NCBI RefSeq assembly: GCF_001575205.1
Contig: NZ_LSRE01000023.1
Span: forward strand, 55,119-119,118
Direction of reading: 5' to 3'
DNA length: 64,000 nucleotides
DNA from: Tsukamurella pseudospumae
Lineage (GTDB): Bacteria > Actinomycetota > Actinomycetes > Mycobacteriales > Mycobacteriaceae
Part shown: one piece after another, positions 36,398-45,800 of the stretch
Numbering within the stretch: the first letter of the stretch is position 1
Layout: every line of letters begins with the position of its first letter
Program-made: the position numbers and the translations under genes
The notes under the pieces: generated by a model
The model's input: only the letters and a program-made list of their open reading frames with translations
What the model was told of the DNA's origin: nothing
Database searches by the model: none

Positions 36398-39300
36398 ATG
36401 CTCACCGTGCACCGTTCCGAACGTGGCGACGTCCTCGTGGACGCGCTGGCGGACGTGCTCGCGGTGCCCGCAGCCGACCCGTTCCGCCCGGAACTGATCG
36501 CCGTCCCGGCGCGCGGCGTGGAGCGCTGGATAGTCCAGGGCATCGCGTCCCGGCTGGGCATCGCCGCGAACATCGAGTTCCCCACGCCCGCCGCGCTGGT
36601 CGCCGAGTCGGTGGCCGCGGCCTCGGGCATCGCGCCCGACGACGACCCGTGGCGCGGGGAGCGGCTCGTGTGGCTCGTGCTCGCGGCGATCGACGAGATG
36701 GCCTTCGAGCCGGCCGGGTCGGTCCTGGCCCGGCACCTCGGGGTGGTCCGTCCCGGGGGCTGGGCCGCGCAGCCCGGGCACCGTCCCCGGCGGCGGTACC
36801 CCACCGCGGAGCTGCTCGCGGGTCTGCTGCGCTCCTACGGCGCGAACCGGCCCGGCATGCTGGTGGACTGGGCGGCCGGCCGCGACACCGACGGCGTCGG
36901 CGGGGCGTTGCCCGAGGATCTGCGCTGGCAGGCCGAGCTCGTCCGCCGCGTCCGCGGTCTCGCCGGGGTCCCCAGCCCCGCCGAGCGGCTCGACGTCGCG
37001 TGCGCGCGGCTGCGGGCGGAGCCCGACATCGTCGACCTGCCGGAGCGGTTGTCGGTCTACGGCCCCACTCGCCTCCCCGCCGACCAGGCGGCCGTCCTCG
37101 CGGCGCTCGCCGCGGGACGCGAGGTGCACCTGTGGCTCCCGCACCCGAGCCCGGCGCTCTGGGCGGAGCTGTCCGAGGATGCCGCCCCGCCCGCCGGGCC
37201 CGTGCCCCGTACCGTCGGCGGCCCGACCGCGACGAATCCGCTGCTCGCGTCCCTCGGGCGGGAGGCGCGGGAGCTGCAGGCGCGCGTCGCGCCCCTCGCG
37301 GGCGCCGATGTGCACCATCCGACGCCGGCCCGTCCCGCCACCCTCCTCGGCAGCGTGCAGTCGGGTATCGCCGACGATGCACCGCTCGCCGCGGGACTCA
37401 CCGCGGACGGCTCGATCGAGTTCCACGCGTGCCACGGTCCGGCACGGATGATCGAGGTGCTCCGGGAGCGGCTGGTCCGGCTGTTCGAGGACGATCCGAC
37501 ACTGCAGCCGCGCGAGGTCCTCGTCACCTGCCCGGACATCGAGACCTACGCGCCGCTCATCCGCTCCGCATTCGGCCAGGCCGTGGTGGACTCCGGCGGT
37601 CCCGGCCCGGCGGGGGAGGCGATGCACCCGGCTCAGCGGCTCCGGGTGCGCCTGGCGGACCGGGCGCTGCGGTTCACCAACCCTCTGCTCGACGCGCTGG
37701 TCACGGTCCTCGAGCTCGCCGACGGTCGCGCGACCGTCGCCGAGGTGCTCGACCTGGCCGCCACCGAGCCGGTGCGGCGCCGATTCCGGTTCAGCGACTC
37801 GGACATCGAGCGTCTCCGCGAGTGGGCCGGTCCGTCCGGCGCACGCTGGGGCCTCGACGAGGCGGCGCGCGAGCGCTACGGGCTGCGCGGCTTCCCGCAG
37901 AACACGCTCGCCACCGCGCTGGACCGGATCGTGCTGGGCGTCGTCGCGGACGAGACCGACGGCCAATGGCTGGGCCTGGGCCTGCCGCTGGACGATGTGG
38001 ACTCCACCGACATCGACCTCGTCGGCCGGTTCGCCGAGTACCTCGACGTGCTCACCCGCGCGACCGCGGAGAGCCGCGGCCGCCGGCCGGCCCGGGACTG
38101 GGCGGAGTCGCTGCAGCGGCTGGTCGGCGAGATCGGGGCGGTACCCGCCGCGGACGCGTGGCAGGTCACCCAGGCCGGCCGCGAGCTGACGGCGGCCCTG
38201 CGCGACGGCTCGGACCGTGACCTCACGCTCACCGAGGTGCGCGCCATGCTGGGCTCGCGCCTGGGCGCCAAGCCCACGCGCGCCAACTTCCGCACGGGTG
38301 AGCTCACGGTCTGCACACTGGTGCCGATGCGGTCGGTGCCGCACCGCGTGGTGGTGCTGCTGGGCCTGGACGACGAGGTGTTCCCGCGGTCCACGCGGTA
38401 CTCCGGCGATGACGTCCTGGGGCGCACGCCGTGCGTCGGCGAGCGGGATCCGCGCGCGGAGGACCGGGAGCTCTTCCTCGACGCGGTCACCAGCGCCACC
38501 GATCGGCTGCTGGTCTTCTACACGGGTGCGGATCCGGTCAAGGGCACGCGGCGCCCGCCGGCGGTCCCCGTCGCCGAGCTCCGCGATGCGGCGCGGGCCC
38601 TCCTCGCCGACGCGGGGGCCGCGGACGGCGAGGACGCGGAGATCCCGGGGCTGGAGTTCCGGCATCCGTTGCAGCCCTTCGATCCCGGCAACTTCGACCC
38701 GGCCCGGTTCGGACTGGGCGCGCCCTTCTCGTACGACCCCTCGGCCTACGCGGGGGCCAGGGCTGCGGCATCGACACCGGAGCCGGTGCCGCCCTTCCTC
38801 GCCGCGCCGCTGGCCGCGTCCGCCGTTGAGGACGTCGATCTCGATGCGCTGGTGCGGTTCTGCGAGCACCCCGTCAAGGCCTTCCTGCGGCAGCGGCTCG
38901 GCTTCACCGTGCCCGATCAGGACGACGAGCTGGCCGAGGCGCTGACGATCGCGCCGGACGGCCTGCAGCAGTGGGAGATCGGCGAACGCATGCTCACCTC
39001 CGCACTGGCGGGCACGCCGCCCGAGCGGTTCGCGGCGGCCGAGATGCGGCGCGGCACGCTGCCGCCCTTCGCCCTCGGCTCGGCCGTCCTCGATCGGGTC
39101 GCGGCCGACGTCGCCGACCTCGCCCGCGTCGCCGGCCCGCACCTCGTGGGCGCCGCCGCGACCATCGACATCGGTGTGGACCTGGGGGACGGGCGCAGGC
39201 TGGTCGGATCCGTCCCGGCCGTGCGGCCCGACGGGGTGGTGCGCGCCTCGTTCAGCAAACTCGCGGCGAAGCACCGGGTCTCGGCGTGGGTGTCGTTGCT

Positions 39301-39733
39301 CGCGCTCGCCGCCGGGGGGTACGAGGAGCGCTCGGCCCTGATCCTGGGGCGCGGGTACCGGGGCGTGTCGGCGTCGCGGCTCAAGGCCCCCTCGGATCCG
39401 ATCGCGGAGCTGCGTGCGTTGGTCGACCTCCGGGACCGCGGGCTCGCCGAGCCACTGCCGCTGTTCCCGAAGTCCTCGCCGGCGTACATCGCGACCGCGC
39501 TCGGCGGCAAGAGCACGAAGATCTCGCTGGAGGCCGCCCGCGCCGAGTTCGACGGGAAGTTCGGCGACGGGACGGATCGATCCATCCGGTACGCGCTGGG
39601 CGAGTCCGCCTTCGACGACGCGCTCGGCCCGCCGGAGGGCACCGAGGCGGAGTTCTCCCGTGCGGGAACGCGGTTCGGCGCGCTCGCCGCGCGGCTGTGG
39701 GTGCCGATGCTGACGCACGAGGAGCTGTCATGA
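36398..39733 (+). CDS. recC: RecBCD exonuclease V gamma subunit
   Basis: 1111 residues. RecC recognises Chi-like signals and holds the split DNA in the RecBCD end-processing complex. Inactive helicase-like repeats are visible: PELIAVPARGVERWIVQGIASRLGIAANIEFPTP at the start, then LSVYGPTRLPADQAAVLAALA, PREVLVTCPDIETYAPLI and ELTVCTLVPMRSVPHRVVVLLGLDDEVFPR. The C-terminal nuclease-like domain (VRFCEHPVKAFLRQRLGFT) follows. It ends in ATGA overlap with recB. ATG 36398 follows a TAGAAC-like hexamer by seven bases. First gene of the operon. Confidence 0.95.
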   Translation: MLTVHRSERGDVLVDALADVLAVPAADPFRPELIAVPARGVERWIVQGIASRLGIAANIEFPTPAALVAESVAAASGIAPDDDPWRGERLVWLVLAAIDEMAFEPAGSVLARHLGVVRPGGWAAQPGHRPRRRYPTAELLAGLLRSYGANRPGMLVDWAAGRDTDGVGGALPEDLRWQAELVRRVRGLAGVPSPAERLDVACARLRAEPDIVDLPERLSVYGPTRLPADQAAVLAALAAGREVHLWLPHPSPALWAELSEDAAPPAGPVPRTVGGPTATNPLLASLGREARELQARVAPLAGADVHHPTPARPATLLGSVQSGIADDAPLAAGLTADGSIEFHACHGPARMIEVLRERLVRLFEDDPTLQPREVLVTCPDIETYAPLIRSAFGQAVVDSGGPGPAGEAMHPAQRLRVRLADRALRFTNPLLDALVTVLELADGRATVAEVLDLAATEPVRRRFRFSDSDIERLREWAGPSGARWGLDEAARERYGLRGFPQNTLATALDRIVLGVVADETDGQWLGLGLPLDDVDSTDIDLVGRFAEYLDVLTRATAESRGRRPARDWAESLQRLVGEIGAVPAADAWQVTQAGRELTAALRDGSDRDLTLTEVRAMLGSRLGAKPTRANFRTGELTVCTLVPMRSVPHRVVVLLGLDDEVFPRSTRYSGDDVLGRTPCVGERDPRAEDRELFLDAVTSATDRLLVFYTGADPVKGTRRPPAVPVAELRDAARALLADAGAADGEDAEIPGLEFRHPLQPFDPGNFDPARFGLGAPFSYDPSAYAGARAAASTPEPVPPFLAAPLAASAVEDVDLDALVRFCEHPVKAFLRQRLGFTVPDQDDELAEALTIAPDGLQQWEIGERMLTSALAGTPPERFAAAEMRRGTLPPFALGSAVLDRVAADVADLARVAGPHLVGAAATIDIGVDLGDGRRLVGSVPAVRPDGVVRASFSKLAAKHRVSAWVSLLALAAGGYEERSALILGRGYRGVSASRLKAPSDPIAELRALVDLRDRGLAEPLPLFPKSSPAYIATALGGKSTKISLEAARAEFDGKFGDGTDRSIRYALGESAFDDALGPPEGTEAEFSRAGTRFGALAARLWVPMLTHEELS

Positions 39734-42700
39734 CAGCCCGTGAATCGGTGCTCGGGGTGACCCCGTTCGAGCTCACCGGACCGCTGCCCACCGGCGGCGC
39801 CACCACCGTGCTCGAGGCGAGCGCCGGCACCGGCAAGACCTACGCGATCGTCGGGCTGCTCACTCGGTACGTCGCCGAGGGCGTCGCCGAGCTGGGGGAG
39901 ATGCTGCTCATCACCTTCTCCCGGGCCGCCACCCAGGAACTGCGGGAACGCGCCCGTGCGCGGCTGCTCTCCGCCGAACGCGCCCTGCGCGCCCCGGAGT
40001 CCGCCCGCACCGCCGACGACGAGCTGATCCGGCACCTCGCCGCCGGGGACCCGGACGAGGTCGCGCTGCGGCACCGCAGGCTGGTCGCGGCCCTGTCCGA
40101 CTTCGACGCGGCCACCATCACCACCACCCACGGCTTCTGCCAGCGGATGCTCGACGCGCTCGGCCTCGCGGGCGACCTGGAGCCCGGGGTCACGTTCGTC
40201 GAGGACATCGGCGATCTCGTCCAGGAGGTCGCGGAGGACGCCTATCTGGCGATGTTCGCGGGGCGGCCGCGGCCGCCCTTTCCGCTGCCGATCGCGCTCC
40301 AGTTCGCGCGCACCGTCGTCGCGAACCCCCGCGCGGCGATCACGCCGCGCGACGCCGCCGAGGGCTCCGATGTCGCGTTGCGCGTCCAGTACGCCGCCGC
40401 GGTACGACAGGAGGTCGAGCGCCGTAAACGGGCCGGCAGGCTCCGCGACTTCGACGACCTGCAAGGACTGCTCCGCGACGCGCTGACCGACCCGAATCAC
40501 GGGGAGCGGGCGTGCGCGCGGCTGCGGGAGGCGTACTCGGTGGTGCTCGTCGACGAGTTCCAGGACACCGACCCCGTCCAGTGGGACATCCTGCACGCCG
40601 CCTTCCACGGCAGCCGCACGCTCGTGCTCGTGGGTGACCCGAAGCAGGCCATCTACGCCTTCCGCGGTGCGGAGGTCTACAGCTACCTCGAGGCGTCGAA
40701 GGCCGCCACCACGCATCAGGCGCTGGATGTGAACCGCCGTTCCGACGGCCCGCTCGTCGACGCGCTGCAGCACCTGTACGGCGATGTCGCGCTGGGGGAT
40801 TCGCAGATCGTGGTGGGCCGGGTCAGCGCGCACCACCCGGAGTCCCGGCTCGACGGTCCGCCGCTGCGGCTCCGGTACCTCGGGTCGACCGGGGTGGGAC
40901 CCAAGACCCAGTACGGGATCCCGCGCGTGCCCGGCGTCCGCGCGGCGGTACTGCGCGATGTCGCCGCCGACATCGTCCGGACCCTGGTCGCCGAGGAGCG
41001 CTACGACGACGGTGACGACGCCGGGCCCCGGGTGCTGCAGCCGCGCGACATCGCCGTGCTGGTGCGCAAGAACGAGCACATCGCCGAGCTGCAGGTGCTG
41101 CTGCAGGGCCTCGGCGTCGCGGCGGTCGCCGCGGGCGGCGCCAGCGTGTTCACCACCGCGGCCGCCGTCGACTGGCTGCGGCTACTGCAGGCCCTGGAGA
41201 ACCCCGGCCGCGGCGACCGGGCCCGCCTGGCCGCGCTCACGCCCCTGTTCGAGTTCACGGCCCGCGACCTCGACGAGCGCGGCGACGAGCTGGTCTCCGA
41301 GATCAGCGGCCGCCTGCGGACGCTCGCGGGGATCTTCGCCCGCTCGGGCTTCGCGGCGATGTTCGACGCGCTCGCCACGCGCTCGCGGTTCGACGAGCGG
41401 ATGCTCGGCCGGATCGGCGGCGAGCGCACGCTCACCGACCTGCGGCACGTCGCGGAGCTGGTGCAGCACGCCACCGTCACCCAGGGCCTCGGACTGGGCG
41501 CCGCGACCCGCTGGCTGGCAGAGCGGATCGCCGACCCGGGCCGCGGCGGCACCGCCGATCCCGCGCGTCGCCTCGCGACCGACACCGAGGCCGTGCAGCT
41601 CATGACGGTCCACGCCAGCAAGGGCCTGCAGTTCCCCGTGGTGTACCTGCCCTTCGCGTGGGACTCCTTCGGCGGCTTCGGCGATCGTGACACCTTCACC
41701 TTCCACGACGCGGGGGAGCGGCTGGTCGATGTGGGCGGCAAGGACGCGCCGGGCTACGGCCAGCGGCTCGGGGTCTCGCGCGAGGAGGAGGCGGCCGAGG
41801 AGCTGCGCCTGCTGTACGTGGGCGCCACGCGGGCGCAGTCGAGGTTGGTCCTCTGGTGGGCACCGAGCACCACCACGAAGGGCTCACCGCTGCACCGGCT
41901 GCTGTTCTCCGAGGTGGGTGGGGGCCGAGTGCCGGCGGAGCAGGCGCCCATCCCGAACGACGACGAGACCGGCGCGCGGTTGCGGGAATGGGCGGCGCCC
42001 GTCGAGGCGGCGGTGTCGATCGAGGCCGTGGACCTGTCCGCCCCCAAGCCCCCGCAGTGGCGGCCGCCCTTCGCCGGCTTCCCGGAGCTGGTGCTCGGCC
42101 GTGCCGAGCGCCGGATCGACCCGACCTGGCGGCGCACGAGCTACTCGGCGCTCACCGCGGATGCCGCGCACGGCCCCGCGGAGGCCGCCCCGGACACCGG
42201 CAGCGAGCCGGACGAGCCCGGCATCGCCGACGAGCCCCTGGACGAGCCCATGACCGAGGCCGCCGTGGCGGCCGGCGCGGGCGCCGCACCGTCGTCGTTG
42301 ATGAACGGGCTGTCGGGCGGTGCCGTGTTCGGCACCCTCGTGCACGAGATCCTCGAGCACGTCGACACGGGCGCCCCCGATCTGGAGGCCGAGGTGCTCA
42401 CGCGGTGCCGCGAGGCGGCCGAGTTCGGCGCGGTGCCCGACGATCCCGCGGAGCTGGCGACGGCGCTGGTCGCGGTGCTGCGCACGCCGCTGGGATCCGG
42501 AGACTTGGCGGGGCTGACCCTCGCCGGGGTCGCGCCGGCGGACCACCTCGCCGAGCTCGACTTCGAGCTCCCGCTGGGCGCGGACGGCGGCGCGGCGGCC
42601 ACGCTGGGGCAGATAGCGGATCTCCTCGACGAGCACGTGCCCCCCGACGATCCGCTGGCGCCCTACGCGGAGCGGCTGCGCGAGGTGCCGGGCGCCGCGC

Positions 42701-43092
42701 TGCGCGGCTATCTCACCGGCAGCATCGACTCGGTGCTGCGGGTCACGGGCCGCGACGGCGCCGTCCGGTACACGGTGGTCGACTACAAGACCAACCGGCT
42801 CGCGCGGGGCGATCTCACCACCGCCGACTACACCCCCGAGGCGATGGCCCGCGAGATGATCTCGTCGCACTACGTGCTGCAAGCCCTGCTGTACTCCGTT
42901 GCGCTGCATCGGTTCCTGCAGTGGCGGGTCCCCGGGTACCGGCCGCAGACGCACCTCGGGGTCGTGCAGTACCACTTCGTGCGCGCGATGATCGGTCCCG
43001 ATACCCCGCCCGGCGCGGGTGTCTTCGAGTGGCACCCGCCCGCGGCGCTCGTCGCCGCGGTCTCCGACGCACTGGCGGGAGGCGCCTCATGA
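39730..43092 (+). CDS. recB: RecBCD exonuclease V beta subunit (helicase/nuclease)
   Basis: 1120 residues. SF1A helicase: Walker A EASAGTGKTYAI (Lys 36), motif Ia ITFSRAATQELRERA, motif II VVLVDEFQDTDPVQW, motif III LVLVGDPKQAIYAFRGA, motif V LMTVHASKGLQFPVVYLP and motif VI LRLLYVGATRAQSRLVLWW. The C-terminal nuclease domain has YTVVDYKTNRL (about residues 1014-1024), the catalytic Asp-Tyr-Lys of RecB nucleases. Translation is coupled at both ends by ATGA overlaps. Complete and very likely active. Confidence 0.97.
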   Translation: MTARESVLGVTPFELTGPLPTGGATTVLEASAGTGKTYAIVGLLTRYVAEGVAELGEMLLITFSRAATQELRERARARLLSAERALRAPESARTADDELIRHLAAGDPDEVALRHRRLVAALSDFDAATITTTHGFCQRMLDALGLAGDLEPGVTFVEDIGDLVQEVAEDAYLAMFAGRPRPPFPLPIALQFARTVVANPRAAITPRDAAEGSDVALRVQYAAAVRQEVERRKRAGRLRDFDDLQGLLRDALTDPNHGERACARLREAYSVVLVDEFQDTDPVQWDILHAAFHGSRTLVLVGDPKQAIYAFRGAEVYSYLEASKAATTHQALDVNRRSDGPLVDALQHLYGDVALGDSQIVVGRVSAHHPESRLDGPPLRLRYLGSTGVGPKTQYGIPRVPGVRAAVLRDVAADIVRTLVAEERYDDGDDAGPRVLQPRDIAVLVRKNEHIAELQVLLQGLGVAAVAAGGASVFTTAAAVDWLRLLQALENPGRGDRARLAALTPLFEFTARDLDERGDELVSEISGRLRTLAGIFARSGFAAMFDALATRSRFDERMLGRIGGERTLTDLRHVAELVQHATVTQGLGLGAATRWLAERIADPGRGGTADPARRLATDTEAVQLMTVHASKGLQFPVVYLPFAWDSFGGFGDRDTFTFHDAGERLVDVGGKDAPGYGQRLGVSREEEAAEELRLLYVGATRAQSRLVLWWAPSTTTKGSPLHRLLFSEVGGGRVPAEQAPIPNDDETGARLREWAAPVEAAVSIEAVDLSAPKPPQWRPPFAGFPELVLGRAERRIDPTWRRTSYSALTADAAHGPAEAAPDTGSEPDEPGIADEPLDEPMTEAAVAAGAGAAPSSLMNGLSGGAVFGTLVHEILEHVDTGAPDLEAEVLTRCREAAEFGAVPDDPAELATALVAVLRTPLGSGDLAGLTLAGVAPADHLAELDFELPLGADGGAAATLGQIADLLDEHVPPDDPLAPYAERLREVPGAALRGYLTGSIDSVLRVTGRDGAVRYTVVDYKTNRLARGDLTTADYTPEAMAREMISSHYVLQALLYSVALHRFLQWRVPGYRPQTHLGVVQYHFVRAMIGPDTPPGAGVFEWHPPAALVAAVSDALAGGAS

Positions 43093-44906
43093 CCACCGTC
43101 GAGAAGAGCCTGCTGCGGACCTTCGCCGACGCGGGCGTCCTGGGCCCGGCCGACGTGCACGTCGCCGCCGCGCTCGGCCGCCTCGGCGGCGAGACGGACG
43201 AGTCGGTGCTGCTGGCCGCCGCGCTCGCCACGCGCGCCGTGCGGCTCGGTTCGGTGTGCCTCGAGCTCTCCCGCCTGCGGGACGTCGCGGTCGACGGTGA
43301 CGGCGAGGTCGACGTGGACGCCCTGCCGTGGCCGGAGTCCGCAGCTGTCCGCGATGCGCTGCGCCGCAGCCCACTCGTGGTGGGCGGCGCGGCCGGCCCG
43401 CTGCGGCCGCTGCGGCTGGTGCGCGACGAGCTCCTCTACCTGGACCGGTACCACCGCCAGGAGGAGACGGTGCGCGCGGTCCTCGATGCCCGCGGCGGTG
43501 CCGCGCCGGGCGTGGACGTCGCGCGTCTGCGCGAGGGACTGCGAGAGCGGTTCCCCGAGCCGGGCCCGGATCGGCAGCGGCTCGCGGCCGCCGCGTCGGT
43601 GCTCGGTCAGACGACGGTGCTCGCCGGCGGGCCCGGCACGGGCAAGACCTACACGGTGGCGCGGATCCTCGCGCTGCTCTTCGACCAGCACGGCCCGGAC
43701 CTGCGGGTCGGGCTCGCCGCACCCACGGGGCGGGCGGCCGCGCAGCTCGCCGGCGAGGTCCGCACCCAGGGCGCCGCGCTGGGCCTGCCGCGGGAGATCC
43801 CGGCGCAGACGATCCATCGCATGCTCGGCTTCAAACCGGGCAACGCCAGCCGGTTCCGGCACGACGCGAGCAATCACCTGCCCTACGACGTGGTGGTCGT
43901 CGACGAGACCTCGATGGTCTCGCTGACCATCATGTGTCGATTGCTGGAGGCGCTGCGGCCCGAGGCCAGGCTCATCCTGGTGGGCGACCCCGACCAGCTG
44001 GCGTCGGTCGACGCCGGCGCCGTCCTCGGCGACCTGGTGGCGCGCGGGGTGACCACGGCACCGTCGCCGGAGCTGGAGGCGCTGCTGGCCGACGAGCGGG
44101 CGCGTACGGGCGGCGACGAGGAGGGCCTCGACGAGGCTGAGCTGCGCGAGGCGCGCCGGGGCGTGGTCCGGCTCCGCCGCGGCCGCCGGTTCACCGGCGC
44201 GCTCGGCGAACTCGCCGACGCGGTCCGGCGCGGCGACGCCGACCGGGTGATCGAGCTGGCTCGCGACGGTGGCGACGGCGCGATCGAGTGGTGCGAGCCG
44301 GACGACGTCGAGGGCTTGCGCGCCGACGTGCGGGCGGCGAGCGCCGCCACCGTCGCCGCCGCACAGCAGGGGCTCGCGGCGGACGCGGCCACCGGGGTGC
44401 AGCAGCACCGGGTCCTCTGCGCGCACTCGGAGGGTCCGTCCGGCGTCACGCGGTGGGCGCAGCTGGCCGAGGAGTGGGCGGGCGCGCGCAGCGGAGGGGC
44501 CGGCTGGTACGCCGGACAACCTCTGCTCGTGACCGCGAACGACTACGACACCAAGGTCTACAACGGCGACGTCGGCGTGGTGATCGCCCACGACGGCGAC
44601 CCGGCGGACCTGCGGGCCGCGTTCGCGCGCGGCTCCGACGTGGCGCTGCTGTACCCGAACCAACTGGTCGCGGTCCGCACGGTCTACGCCATGACGATCC
44701 ACCGCAGCCAGGGCAGCCAGTACGACGCGGTGTCCGTGGTGATCCCGCCGGCCGATTCGCGGTTGCTCACCCGCGAGCTGCTCTACACCGCCATCACCCG
44801 CGCCCGGCGCAAGGTCCGGCTGCTCGGCGGGGAGGACGCGCTCCGCGCCGGCGTGCAGCGACAGGTGTTGCGCGCGAGCGGCCTCCGGGGCGAGGGTGGG
44901 GCATGA
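43089..44906 (+). CDS. recD: RecBCD exonuclease V alpha subunit (helicase)
   Basis: 605 residues. SF1B helicase with Walker A LAGGPGTGKTYTV (about residues 178-190), LAAPTGRAAAQLAGEV, motif II VVVVDETSMVSL, motif III LILVGDPDQLASVDAGAVLGDL, and C-terminal AMTIHRSQGSQYDAVSVVIP and LLYTAITRARRKVRLLG. The N-terminal 150 residues are the RecB-contacting domain. It overlaps recB and the following gene by four bases each. Confidence 0.97.
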   Translation: MTTVEKSLLRTFADAGVLGPADVHVAAALGRLGGETDESVLLAAALATRAVRLGSVCLELSRLRDVAVDGDGEVDVDALPWPESAAVRDALRRSPLVVGGAAGPLRPLRLVRDELLYLDRYHRQEETVRAVLDARGGAAPGVDVARLREGLRERFPEPGPDRQRLAAAASVLGQTTVLAGGPGTGKTYTVARILALLFDQHGPDLRVGLAAPTGRAAAQLAGEVRTQGAALGLPREIPAQTIHRMLGFKPGNASRFRHDASNHLPYDVVVVDETSMVSLTIMCRLLEALRPEARLILVGDPDQLASVDAGAVLGDLVARGVTTAPSPELEALLADERARTGGDEEGLDEAELREARRGVVRLRRGRRFTGALGELADAVRRGDADRVIELARDGGDGAIEWCEPDDVEGLRADVRAASAATVAAAQQGLAADAATGVQQHRVLCAHSEGPSGVTRWAQLAEEWAGARSGGAGWYAGQPLLVTANDYDTKVYNGDVGVVIAHDGDPADLRAAFARGSDVALLYPNQLVAVRTVYAMTIHRSQGSQYDAVSVVIPPADSRLLTRELLYTAITRARRKVRLLGGEDALRAGVQRQVLRASGLRGEGGA

Positions 44907-45781
44907 CCGAACGCAGGCGCGTGCTCATCCAGGGTGCCGGGGCGGTCGCCGCCGCCGGTGGCGCCCTGCTCGCCGGGACCGGCGCCGAGGTCCGGGCGGC
45001 CTCGCGGCGCGATGGGGTGATCCTCACGGCCGTCGCGCCGGACGGTGCCGTCACCCACGTGCCGGTGCTGCTGTACGCGCAGGTGGAGCCCGGCACCGTC
45101 GACCTGCTTCTGCTGACCGCCGCGCCGGGCGAGCTTTCGCCGGACGTCGTGGCTGCGTTGGTGGCCGCGGAGCCGCGCACGGTGGCGGTGACCAGCCCGG
45201 TGATCGGCGATGCCGCGATCGCGCAGCGGATGTTCCCCGGCGCCGAGGTGGCGACGCTCGCGCCCGGGCTGCTCTCGTTCGCGACCAGCCGCGGCACCGA
45301 GACGCGGGCGGAGTACTGGGTGCCGCCGCTCGCCCCGGCATTCGCCGCCGTCGCGGTCGACGGTGCGCCGGACCTGCCGCGTCGGCTCGCCGCGGACTAT
45401 CCGAAGGTGGTCGGCCGGACGCCGGCGAAGGCCGCCGACGCCGTCGGCGTGCTGATGGTGCCCTACGCGGCCGAGCTGGCGGTCGTCGGCGGCGACTGGC
45501 CCACGTTCGTGCGCCGGCTGCGGCGTCCGGGTCGCGCGATGGCCGAGGCGATGCGCGCCGACATCGGGCTGCCGATGTTCGCGCCGCCGCCGATCGTGGT
45601 GCGGGCCGTGCTCCGGCAGCTGGACCGGACGGTGCCCTTCGACCTCCCCAAATTCGCCGGCAACCACTTCGTCCGGCACGCCGAGCAGAGCCTGCGCATC
45701 CTCGACGCCTGGCGGGCCATGACGCCGCGCGCCACTCCCGCGCTGGATGCGCTCCGCGCGGACCTCGCGGCGGCGCTGTAG
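44903..45781 (+). CDS. Rossmann-fold protein, distant ketopantoate-reductase-like, fourth gene of the recCBD operon
   Basis: 292 residues, overlapping recD by ATGA. The N-terminus RRRVLIQGAGAVAAAGGALLAGTGAEVRAASRR looks like a nucleotide-binding GxGxxxxxxG turn, followed by alternating strands (VDLLLLTAAPGELSPDVVAAL, TVAVTSPVIGDAAI). The second half is helical (MAEAMRADIGLPMFAPPPIVVRAVLRQLDRTVPFDLPKF). This is ApbA/PanE-like in layout, without the catalytic Lys/Glu set that I can confirm. Tight coupling to recD suggests co-expression, but no repair motif is visible. Confidence 0.6.
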   Translation: MTERRRVLIQGAGAVAAAGGALLAGTGAEVRAASRRDGVILTAVAPDGAVTHVPVLLYAQVEPGTVDLLLLTAAPGELSPDVVAALVAAEPRTVAVTSPVIGDAAIAQRMFPGAEVATLAPGLLSFATSRGTETRAEYWVPPLAPAFAAVAVDGAPDLPRRLAADYPKVVGRTPAKAADAVGVLMVPYAAELAVVGGDWPTFVRRLRRPGRAMAEAMRADIGLPMFAPPPIVVRAVLRQLDRTVPFDLPKFAGNHFVRHAEQSLRILDAWRAMTPRATPALDALRADLAAAL

Positions 45782-45800
45782 CCGCGCGCGGGGAGCGGCG

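Noticed and set aside
36050..39718. Open frame of over 1200 codons antisense to recC
   Set aside because: Composition is Arg/Gly/Asp-rich shadow coding of a high-GC gene; no family motif, and recC on the other strand is certain.
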